The position numbers were made by a program, and so were the translations under genes. Under the pieces are notes generated by a model. It saw only the letters and a list, made by a program, of their open reading frames with translations. It made no database searches and was not told the DNA's origin. Positions 1 through 5,511 of a stretch of 5,511 nt of DNA are shown piece by piece (the first letter of the stretch is position 1; the number at the start of each line of letters is the position of its first letter). The stretch is taken from the NCBI GenBank assembly GCA_005789375.1, contig SXXZ01000303.1, positions 1 to 5,511 on the forward strand, given 5' to 3'. Origin of the DNA: Verrucomicrobiales bacterium (lineage in GTDB: Bacteria > Verrucomicrobiota > Verrucomicrobiae > Limisphaerales > UBA9464).

Positions 1-17
1 CACAATAAATCAAGCTC

Positions 18-50
18 ATTCCGCGTGTAATTCCGCTATCACGCGGAATT
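18..50. repeat. Compound inverted repeat with two alternative stems
   Basis: ATTCCGCGTG (18-27) is a perfect 10-base inverted repeat of CACGCGGAAT (40-49), with a 12-base loop. Inside it, AATTCCGC (29-36) is also a perfect 8-base inverted repeat of GCGGAATT (43-50), with a 6-base loop. The two stems share the right arm and therefore exclude each other. ATTCCGC also occurs as a direct repeat at 18-24 and 30-36, 12 bases apart. An outer pair, CACAAT (1-6) with ATTGTG (54-59), may belong to the same dyad. It could be a regulator-binding site, a terminator for a gene left of the window (T-rich stretches lie at 63-66 and 74-78) or a mobile-element end; the sequence does not decide. Confidence 0.6.
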
Positions 51-94
51 CAAATTGTGCGCTTTTGCTGGTGTTTTTAGGTGCCTATCCCGCG

Positions 95-100
95 TATAAT
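95..100 (+). promoter_or_regulatory. Consensus -10 hexamer TATAAT, orphan
   Basis: A perfect sigma-70 -10 match in an AT-rich stretch. No good -35 is found at 16-18 bases upstream: the best-placed hexamer is TGTTTT at 72-77. Downstream on the plus strand lies only a 24-codon frame (ATG at 146, TGA at 218-220) before transcription would run antisense to the DUF3472 gene's 3' end. Two ATACATT copies 11 bases apart (99-105, 110-116) overlap and follow it, a spacing of about one helical turn. It may be a real promoter or a chance match in AT-rich DNA. Confidence 0.25.
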
Positions 101-243
101 ACATTAGCGATACATTTTTCAAGTTTGTGGCCGGTACCCCAAGCAATGGTCCGGGGCAATTCCACAGTGTGTCATAAGACGAGACACCAAGATTTTGCCC
201 CAGCAGAACCCGGAGGCTGAACCATTTTGAGCCCTACCGCTGC

Positions 244-258
244 AACTCGAGCCGAGTT
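244..258. repeat. Short inverted repeat downstream of the DUF3472 gene
   Basis: AACTCG and CGAGTT form a perfect 6-base stem with a 3-base loop, 23 bases past the stop of the minus-strand gene ending at 282. There is no T-tract in the minus-strand direction, so it is at best a weak or factor-assisted terminator. Confidence 0.3.
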
Positions 259-281
259 ATTCTGGTTCCCAAGATTGCCTC

Positions 282-2807
282 CTAGGGTCCAACGCGGATG
301 TGATCAAACACGGCATGGTGGACAATCGGCGTAGCCGAGGGGATGGAGTAATGCACGAAGCCTATCTCCATCTGATCAGGCAATTTTGGGAAGTTGACCG
401 TCTTGAGGGTCTTCCACTCCATGCCGTCGCTGGAGGCATACGTGGTGATGTCCCCTCCACGCCTCACTAGCTTCATCCACTTGAGATTTGAACCGATGTT
501 GCCGGAGGGTTGGTTGCCCGCGCCATCGATCATGGTGCTATCGCAATGCCGTGTCGCTCCGCTGCTGGCCCCCATGATCGCAGAGAATGGAATATCCCGC
601 CCACCGAGCGGTTCACCCGGGCGCGCGTTGACGTTGGCCCGTAGGATAATGCCCGAAAACCAGTTGGCCGAATCCACAGGGCGCGAGCCGTCTGGAGTCG
701 CTTCGTCACGCGTAATGTCCTTCAGGTGGGCAATCAGGGTCACGTCCCCGGTGTGCACACGGGTGTAAAGCCCCATCGACTCTCCGACGAGCTTCACCTC
801 GTCGTGACTGTGCTCCACGGCGACCGGGTAACTATGATGCTCCAGCGACGAGAGTCGGTACCCCTCACGCTCAGGTCTTGCGGCCTTTTGCGTCACGACA
901 ACCGGCGCGCTATCCACGGTTCGATTGCCATCGTAGACCAATCGAGCGCGCACCGTGCGTGACGTGCCCGACCAGATTGGTGCAGTCACCGATTCGGTCG
1001 CGTTGGACACCGTCGCCAGCAAGTACGAGAGCGTCTTGCCGCCCTGCCACGCGAAGTAGTCGAAGCTCGGATTCTCTCCATAATATTCCACCCGCTCGAT
1101 TCGGTGAGTACCCGTGTTGAGCTTGCACGAAAGCGTTACGCTCGCATCGGTCGAGCTAACGGGAACGACGGTGATTCGAGGATCTTGCGGTTCCGCACGG
1201 CGGCGAAAAGCTTCGGCCGGAATCGGGCACTCAGGACTCCCCGGCTTCGACCACGATAGCTGGAGGAAATCGTCAGGCTGCTGCGACTGTTTGGGCCCCT
1301 GCACATACAGCAGGCGAAACGCGTGCAATCCCGCGCGCAACGACAGCGCTTCGGAGTAGTGGGCAATGGACCGGTAGCCGTCCGCATCGATCACCAACCG
1401 ATCATCCAGCATCAATTTCATGCCGCTGGCTCCGGTGAGTGAGAACGTATAAAGCGCGTCTTCCGGGGCCATCAGAAACCCGGTGAACTCCAACGCGTAG
1501 CCCTCCCGACGCAGACGTGGGGTGATGTCCGGAGTCGCTACTGCACCCTGCCGAGTCGGGTTTAGTTTGGAAAAATCGGGCAATTTCCTCCAATCCTGCG
1601 ACTGCGTTGTTTCGAAGTATTTGTAGGTCAGTCCGAGTGTTGCCGACGCTGAGTTCGCTCGTCCCAGCGCGGGTTGGGTGACGCTACGTGGAACCTTCAC
1701 GGTGACCGGAGCCGAGCTATTGCCGAAGACATCGTTGATTTGCAGGCGAGCTTTGAGAGAGCGCCTCGGGGCTGCCGGCAAGTCGAACACACACATCCGC
1801 TTTTCCGGGTCATTGCGCTTTTCTGTGGCCACCACCCGCTCGCCATCCAGGAGGCTCACCTGATAACCCAGTTGAGGCGATGACTTGGTACCTATTTTCC
1901 ATCGCACCACCACGCGCCTGACACCGATTTCTGGCGTTACCGATTCAACCGCGATGGGGTCAAAAAAGTCCGGCTCCGACGGTTGCTCGAGAACCCTGCG
2001 GCCTTCGCTCACTTCCCCCTGTTTGGGTCTACCTGTTGAAGGATCTATTTCATTGGCCGTGGTTTCCATGAGCACCGAGCGCTTGTCGCCTGAGAGCGTC
2101 AGTTGGACGGTGTCATCCTTTGCACTGGAGGCATTGAATTCGGCCTCGGAAGTCCACTGACCACTCCGCCGCGCATAACTATTCCGGACCTCCATCGCGC
2201 TCTTGAGACTGGCTCTCGGCGTGAAGCGCTCGTGAAAACCTCCCATATAATTGAAGCCGGTGAGCTCGGCCGGAAACTTGAAGGTCGCCAGGTGAAACCA
2301 CTCGCCCGTCTCGAGCGACTTCATCCACACACCGGCAAAACCCTCACCCGGCGATGGTGAGGTTGACGTCCAGACGCGGTGGACAAACCGATACCATTGG
2401 TTCGGCTTGAACTCCGTGTCCGGCCACTTGCCTTTGATTCCTCCGGACGAACCTTCCCAGTTCGACCGTTTCCAACTCATGTGCGGCCCCGCATGGACGA
2501 AATCTATACCGCTGGTTGGTGCCCCTTTCCCGGCCATCTGCCACGAGGCATATTGCAGCAATGTCAGCCCCGTTCTCCGCTCGGTCACAACTCCTCCGTA
2601 GTATTGGGCCCGCCAGCCTTCCTTCGACAGAGCGTCCTGAGGGTAGGTCGCGATATAAGTTCCATCCGTCCAATAAGGATACCGCGCATCGAAGACGATC
2701 ACCTCCTGCGGTTGCGCAGTGTCGCGTGTGATCCGGAGGTAGCTTGCACGCGCTGGCGACAGGCCAATGAGTACGATGAGCAGCAAGGTCAGTGGTAGGA
2801 CTCGCAT
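282..2807 (-). CDS. Secreted multidomain protein with DUF3472 and PA14 domains
   Basis: Probable exported protein of 841 residues, role unknown; carbohydrate or surface binding is an inference from PA14 and concanavalin-like domains. The start at 2807 is preferred because it gives a clean signal peptide (MRVLPLTLLLIVLIG..., predicted cleavage after ARA at about residue 21). A longer in-frame ATG at 2882 would put 25 extra residues before it. Domains in this numbering: about 60-225 DUF3472 (YYGG at 69-72, HMSWKRSNWEGSSGG at 109-123, WYRFVHRVW at 138-146, HLATFKFP at 172-179); about 280-373 fibronectin-III-like beta region; about 390-523 PA14 (GYALEFTGFL from 436, LMLDDRLVIDADG ending at 477, LRAGLHAFRLLYVQG ending at 504); about 543-640 second beta region; about 645-839 concanavalin/DUF1349-like (WFSGIILR at 716-723, YASSDGMEWKTL at 790-801). 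The DUF5077 domain that often precedes DUF3472 is not seen. No catalytic residues can be assigned. There is no Shine-Dalgarno at either start. It is divergent from apbE. The reading frame is intact. Confidence 0.85.
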   Translation of the reverse strand: MRVLPLTLLLIVLIGLSPARASYLRITRDTAQPQEVIVFDARYPYWTDGTYIATYPQDALSKEGWRAQYYGGVVTERRTGLTLLQYASWQMAGKGAPTSGIDFVHAGPHMSWKRSNWEGSSGGIKGKWPDTEFKPNQWYRFVHRVWTSTSPSPGEGFAGVWMKSLETGEWFHLATFKFPAELTGFNYMGGFHERFTPRASLKSAMEVRNSYARRSGQWTSEAEFNASSAKDDTVQLTLSGDKRSVLMETTANEIDPSTGRPKQGEVSEGRRVLEQPSEPDFFDPIAVESVTPEIGVRRVVVRWKIGTKSSPQLGYQVSLLDGERVVATEKRNDPEKRMCVFDLPAAPRRSLKARLQINDVFGNSSAPVTVKVPRSVTQPALGRANSASATLGLTYKYFETTQSQDWRKLPDFSKLNPTRQGAVATPDITPRLRREGYALEFTGFLMAPEDALYTFSLTGASGMKLMLDDRLVIDADGYRSIAHYSEALSLRAGLHAFRLLYVQGPKQSQQPDDFLQLSWSKPGSPECPIPAEAFRRRAEPQDPRITVVPVSSTDASVTLSCKLNTGTHRIERVEYYGENPSFDYFAWQGGKTLSYLLATVSNATESVTAPIWSGTSRTVRARLVYDGNRTVDSAPVVVTQKAARPEREGYRLSSLEHHSYPVAVEHSHDEVKLVGESMGLYTRVHTGDVTLIAHLKDITRDEATPDGSRPVDSANWFSGIILRANVNARPGEPLGGRDIPFSAIMGASSGATRHCDSTMIDGAGNQPSGNIGSNLKWMKLVRRGGDITTYASSDGMEWKTLKTVNFPKLPDQMEIGFVHYSIPSATPIVHHAVFDHIRVGP

Positions 2808-2885
2808 GGGCGTGAGGATGGAGCGACACCCTAAGGCTACGAGACCACCGGTTGCAATCAGACCTCCCACCGTGCCAGTCATGCG

Positions 2886-2891
2886 TTTATA
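2886..2891 (-). promoter_or_regulatory. Possible -10 of the DUF3472 gene
   Basis: On the minus strand this reads TATAAA, one mismatch from the -10 consensus. Transcription from it would begin near the ATG at 2882 and leave about 70 bases of leader before the ATG at 2807, which agrees with the signal-peptide-based start choice. The -35 position shows only poor matches (TAGTTA at 18-base spacing). Confidence 0.2.
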
Positions 2892-2956
2892 GAACCAGCG
2901 AAGGAAACCTAACTACCTCTCCGCCCTCATCGGTAATGCGCTTTAATTGGACCGAA

Positions 2957-2962
2957 TCTAAT
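2957..2962 (+). promoter_or_regulatory. Possible -10 of apbE
   Basis: TCTAAT, five of six matches to the -10 consensus, lies in the lower-GC stretch between the divergent genes. A start about seven bases downstream would give a leader of roughly 65 bases before the ATG at 3035. No recognisable -35 accompanies it, so this is only a candidate. Confidence 0.18.
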
Positions 2963-3034
2963 TCATGCGGCCCGATGGATGGCCGTAATGATTCCCCTTT
3001 CCCGTCGCAATCTCAGGCCGCTGAATCGAGTCCC

Positions 3035-3976
3035 ATGATGGACACCACAGGCATGCCACAACCGGTCCGTCTCGCTCGTCATGCGATGGCGACCCGCTTC
3101 GAGTGGGTGCTTTGGGGACAGGCTCCGGAGCGGTTGCGTGCCGCCGGTGAGGAGGCTCTGGACGAGGTCGACGCACTCGAGTCGGCCCTGAGCCGATACC
3201 GGGAATCGTCGGACATCGCCCGGGTGAATGCCGGAGCCGCCGGGGGGGCAGTCCGTGTGTCGCCGAGCACCTTCCGATTACTCGAGCGGGCCCGAGTCCT
3301 TTCCGAGGTCACCGATGGGGCCTTCGACATCACGGTCGGAGCCCTGTTGCGGGCCTGGGGGTTCGTCGGTGGCACTGGCTCAAGGCCTTCACCAGAGGCG
3401 GTGCGTCAGGCCCGCGACGCCTCAGGGTGGCACCGGGTCCGTCTCGATGGCTCGGCGTTCTCGGTGACCTTCGATCATCCCGGTGTAGAACTCGACTTGG
3501 GCGCCCTCGGCAAGGGACACGCCCTCGACCGGGCCCTCGACCTACTGACCGAGGCCGGCGTGCCGCACGCGCTGTTGCACGGGGGCACCAGCAGCATCCT
3601 CACTCGCGGTTTGGCTCCGGACGGACGCGCTTGGCGAGTGGGTCTGCCGGGCCCTCAGGATTCCGAACCAGGAAAAACGGGCTCGGCCGCACTTTCTGGC
3701 GCTCCCTCGGTGACACATTCGCTCGAACTCCGCGACGAATCTCTCTCGGTCTCGGCCGTCTGGGGCAAGTCGTTCACCGAAGGCGGCCAGCAACTCGGTC
3801 ATGTGCTCGATCCGCGCACAGGTGAACCCGTTCGGCGAGCTCGCTGTGCGGCGGTCGTGGGGCCCGAGGCTGCGGTCTCTGACGCCTTGTCCACCGCCCT
3901 GCTCGTCCTAGGCCCTGAGGGTCGGCCGCTGATCGAAGCGAACATTCCCGGTTACCGCTGCATCCACCTGGAGTAA
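3035..3976 (+). CDS. apbE: FAD:protein FMN transferase (ApbE family)
   Basis: By family, it moves FMN from FAD to a threonine or serine of a target flavoprotein (for example Nqr/Rnf subunits) in a Mg-dependent reaction. Counted from the ATG at 3035 it has 313 residues, normal for the family. Motifs seen: AMATRF at 17-22 (family MGTxF), LSRYRESSDIARVN at 52-65, TDGAFDITVG at 93-102, ELDLGALGKGHALD at 152-165, HGGTSS at 182-187, WRVG at 200-203, HVLDPRTGEPV at 256-266, and SDALSTALLVLG at 282-293, whose D283 and T287 match the metal-binding Asp/Thr pair. The frame stays open upstream to a TTG at 2852 and an ATG at 2936, but codons before 3035 are AT-richer at third positions and unlike the family, so 3035 or 3038 is favoured. 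No Shine-Dalgarno is clear. No signal peptide or lipobox appears with any start, although many ApbE proteins are periplasmic lipoproteins. No flavoprotein target gene lies in the window. Confidence 0.92.
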   Translation: MMDTTGMPQPVRLARHAMATRFEWVLWGQAPERLRAAGEEALDEVDALESALSRYRESSDIARVNAGAAGGAVRVSPSTFRLLERARVLSEVTDGAFDITVGALLRAWGFVGGTGSRPSPEAVRQARDASGWHRVRLDGSAFSVTFDHPGVELDLGALGKGHALDRALDLLTEAGVPHALLHGGTSSILTRGLAPDGRAWRVGLPGPQDSEPGKTGSAALSGAPSVTHSLELRDESLSVSAVWGKSFTEGGQQLGHVLDPRTGEPVRRARCAAVVGPEAAVSDALSTALLVLGPEGRPLIEANIPGYRCIHLE

Positions 3977-4081
3977 CTCTCTTGCTGAATGCCGTAATCG
4001 GAACCGGCCAAAGCCCGGGCTGTGTCCGGCCCTGCGGTGTCTACGAGAAGCCTGTGGATTAATTTCAGCCTCCCCCGGAAA
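3977..4081. other. Convergent intergenic region between apbE and the TatD gene
   Basis: The stretch between two converging stops. It carries a 10-base palindrome (AGCCCGGGCT, 4012-4021) flanked by two CCGGCC copies in direct orientation (4004-4009 and 4026-4031). No stem followed by a T-tract is found on either strand, so no intrinsic terminator can be called. Confidence 0.4.
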
Positions 4082-4888
4082 TCAGCCCAACTTCGGGAAG
4101 AATCGCCGGGCCGTGGCGCAAGTTTCGGCAGACAGTGCTTCGAGGCTCAGACTACGGGCGTCGGCGATGGCGACGGCGACTTGAGCCACGTAGGCAGGTT
4201 CACAACGCTTGCCGCGGAACGGAACCGGGGCCAGGAACGGGCAATCGGTTTCCAGCATGAAGTGGCCCCCGATCACAGCCGCGGCCGCCTCGCGCACATT
4301 CACGCCGTTCTTAAAAGTCGCGATGCCGGTGAAGCTGGCCAGCGACCCGAGCGCCTCGACCTCGCGAAGCTCAGGCACCGAACCCACCCAGCAATGGAAG
4401 ACGCCCTTCACGCGCGCAGCGTAAGGCCGAAAGACCTCTAGGGTCGGCGCGAAGGAGTCGCGGGTATGGATGATGACGTTGAGACCCAGTTCGGCGGCCA
4501 CCTCCAACTGCTGCTCGAACAGCGAGGCCTGCTTGCGACGATTGGCGGCATCGGCCACCGGTTCTGGCTCGGGCTCACCGGGGCGGCGGAAGAAATCGAG
4601 ACCGGTTTCGCCGATGGCCACTACCTTGGGATGCCGCGCCAAATCACGCAGCATGGGCCGAATTTCATCGGGCGACTCGTCCATGTGACCTGGATGGACG
4701 CCCACGGCCGCAAACACCGACGGAAAACGCTCTGCGATGGCCACGGCCCGGGCGCTGCCTTCGAGAGTAGTCCCGATGGTTACAATTCGCGTGATGCCCG
4801 CCGCTGTGGCGCGCTGGACCACGGCTTCCAAGTCCTCGACGTAATCGGGGAAGTCCAAATGGGCGTGCGTATCGAAGAACTCGGTCAT
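4082..4888 (-). CDS. TatD family metal-dependent hydrolase
   Basis: Cytoplasmic TIM-barrel hydrolase of the amidohydrolase superfamily; characterised relatives are metal-dependent DNases or D-aminoacyl-tRNA deacylase-like enzymes, so the exact substrate is unknown. The protein has 268 residues, the usual family length. Metal-site motifs seen: DTHAHLD at 6-12 (H8, H10), GVHPGH at 63-68, GETGLDF at 93-99 (E94), IHTRD at 140-144 (H141), HCWVGS at 165-170 (H165) and ETDCPFLAP at 213-221 (D215). RGKRCEP at 225-231 matches the family RGKRNEP. All metal ligands are present. A proline/glutamate-rich insertion (about 102-118, GEPEPEP) follows the E94 motif. The ATG at 4888 is the furthest possible start, because an in-frame TGA lies two codons upstream. 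No Shine-Dalgarno is visible. The gene converges on apbE with 105 bases between the stops and is separated from the pseudopilin gene on the same strand by 271 bases, so it is probably transcribed alone. Confidence 0.95.
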   Translation of the reverse strand: MTEFFDTHAHLDFPDYVEDLEAVVQRATAAGITRIVTIGTTLEGSARAVAIAERFPSVFAAVGVHPGHMDESPDEIRPMLRDLARHPKVVAIGETGLDFFRRPGEPEPEPVADAANRRKQASLFEQQLEVAAELGLNVIIHTRDSFAPTLEVFRPYAARVKGVFHCWVGSVPELREVEALGSLASFTGIATFKNGVNVREAAAAVIGGHFMLETDCPFLAPVPFRGKRCEPAYVAQVAVAIADARSLSLEALSAETCATARRFFPKLG

Positions 4889-5159
4889 TCGTCATTGAGA
4901 GTGCATGGAACGCTCTGAAGGGATCAATAGAGGGCTCACCTCTCGGCCCACAGGCTCTTCGTCCGGAGCGAATGGATCCAAGGCGGAGTGTCGAACGACT
5001 CAGCACCTCCCGAAGTGGATCAAGGGGTTCGGCCACCGCGGGAAGATTGGCACTGACGGAATCCCGTCGGGAATGTCCATCCGAACCGCTCGACCGACCT
5101 GAAAGGTGGCCTGCACCAATCCAGGCTGTGCGATTGATGAGCCGCTTCTGGTCAGCCAA
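4889..5159. other. Intergenic region between the TatD and pseudopilin genes
   Basis: No supported gene. Frames that stay open on both strands give arginine- and serine-rich translations with no recognisable family. Small stems are present (AGAGG/CCTCT at 4929-4943; GACGG/CCGTC at 5055-5068; GCCTG/CAGGC at 5109-5126), none with a T-tract. The stem at 5109-5126 lies 33 bases past the pseudopilin stop and could be a weak terminator. No tRNA was recognised. Confidence 0.4.
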
Positions 5160-5511
5160 TCAATTGGCGGTCGTTCGCTCTAAGAGCCACGTTGCATCGA
5201 TGGCGTCGAGGCGGGCGTCGGTCCGGGAACGCTGTCCGTAGGTGGTGAGCATCGGCGAACGCCACTTCTTGATCTCGGAGTGTCCGTCGGCGAACGACAA
5301 CCCACCGGCGCTGTTGTGGTACGATGCGGGGTAATCGACCCACGAGGTTCTCGATTCATGGACAAACCAGCCGTCGTTGATCGACGCAGGATTCTCATCG
5401 ATCGTCACCCAGGTCATGGACGCACCGAGGGTGAAGTCGCTCTGCTTTCGGTAGGAACGGCCGCTGGTACGCTCCTGCCCGGGCAGCGGGTTCATGAAGC
5501 AGCTCATCGCC
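5160..5511 (-). CDS. Pseudopilin-like protein, C-terminal part (cut by window edge)
   Basis: C-terminal 116 or so residues of a prepilin-type (type II secretion-like) protein; the N-terminal methylation/cleavage helix lies beyond the right edge and is not seen. The assignment rests on the tail: MSCFMNPLPGQ near the start, an ASINDGWFV segment, a serine/tyrosine/histidine run (YPASYHNSAGG), then SFADGHSEIKKW and a WLLERTT ending. This FADGH...W pattern is characteristic of the large families of such proteins in Verrucomicrobia and Planctomycetes, usually 230-290 residues long. A methionine at 5507 is an internal residue rather than a convincing start, since the frame continues to the edge. The stop is TGA at 5160-5162. 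Related proteins are numerous per genome, and their substrates or assembly partners are generally unknown. No secretion machinery gene is visible nearby. Confidence 0.82.
   Translation of the reverse strand, partial: AMSCFMNPLPGQERTSGRSYRKQSDFTLGASMTWVTIDENPASINDGWFVHESRTSWVDYPASYHNSAGGLSFADGHSEIKKWRSPMLTTYGQRSRTDARLDAIDATWLLERTTAN

Larger units (their letters stand above)
1..281. other. AT-rich non-assigned left-edge region
   Basis: Region beyond the 3' end of the DUF3472 gene. Positions 1-120 contain 50 G/C of 120 (about 42%), clearly lower than the coding background. It contains a compound inverted repeat (18-50), a TATAAT hexamer (95-100), two ATACATT copies (99-105 and 110-116) and a short stem (244-258). 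Read on the plus strand, the frame starting at position 2 stays open from the edge to a TGA at 218-220 (72 codons), but the encoded peptide has no family resemblance that I can recognise, and the region could equally be non-coding. No tRNA or rRNA is seen. Confidence 0.5.

Noticed and set aside
1..281. CRISPR array, tRNA gene or insertion sequence in the left-edge region
   Set aside because: The repeats are few and closely nested rather than regularly spaced, no cloverleaf was recognised, and no transposase reading frame is present.
2344..2829. Long minus-strand open frame of 161 codons overlapping the 5' part of the DUF3472 gene
   Set aside because: It is a shadow in another frame of a gene with clear domain matches; its translation is rich in Arg, His and Ala with no recognisable family.
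4012..4021. Palindrome AGCCCGGGCT as a bidirectional terminator between the convergent genes
   Set aside because: No loop-compatible long stem and no T-tract on either side; such palindromes are expected in GC-rich DNA.
4022..4441. Plus-strand open frame of 139 codons opposite the TatD gene, and similar frames at 4466-4918
   Set aside because: Antisense shadows of the TatD gene in GC-rich DNA; the TatD frame carries all family motifs, the shadow frames none.
5109..5126. GCCTG/CAGGC stem as an intrinsic terminator for the pseudopilin gene
   Set aside because: Only five base pairs with an eight-base loop and no T-tract in the minus-strand direction.
4665..5159. Minus-strand open frame of 164 codons spanning the TatD 5' end and the intergenic gap
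   Set aside because: It overlaps the TatD coding region out of frame and has a low-complexity Arg/Ser-rich translation with no family resemblance.

Overview
The window most resembles the genome of a verrucomicrobial bacterium, possibly of the Pedosphaera/Limisphaerales type. The reasons are a GC-rich coding background, a general lack of Shine-Dalgarno sequences, a large secreted DUF3472-PA14 protein, and the C-terminal part of a pseudopilin-like protein with the FADGH...W ending typical of the expanded type II secretion/prepilin-like families of Verrucomicrobia and Planctomycetes. The phylum is an inference from protein style; there is no rRNA or other marker gene here.

Layout: positions 1-281 hold an AT-rich stretch (about 42% GC over 1-120) with a compound inverted repeat, a consensus -10 hexamer, an open frame entering from the left edge, and no gene that can be named. 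A large minus-strand gene (282-2807) encodes a secreted multidomain protein: signal peptide, DUF3472, a beta-sandwich region, PA14, a second beta-sandwich region, and a concanavalin-like C-terminal domain. It is transcribed divergently from a plus-strand apbE-type FAD:protein FMN transferase gene (about 3035-3976), with a shared upstream region of about 230 bases. The apbE gene converges on a minus-strand TatD-family metal-dependent hydrolase gene (4082-4888). After a 271-base gap without a gene, the minus strand carries the 3' part of a pseudopilin-like gene (5160 to the right edge).

The genes do not form an operon. Strand changes and gaps of more than 100 bases separate them, and no shared pathway is evident: the set mixes a surface/secreted protein, a flavin-transfer enzyme, a housekeeping TatD hydrolase and a secretion-type pseudopilin. 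I did not find a clear novel system. The points most worth a second look are the domain architecture of the DUF3472 protein, the compound dyad and promoter-like signals at the left edge, and the divergent, apparently leaderless ApbE.
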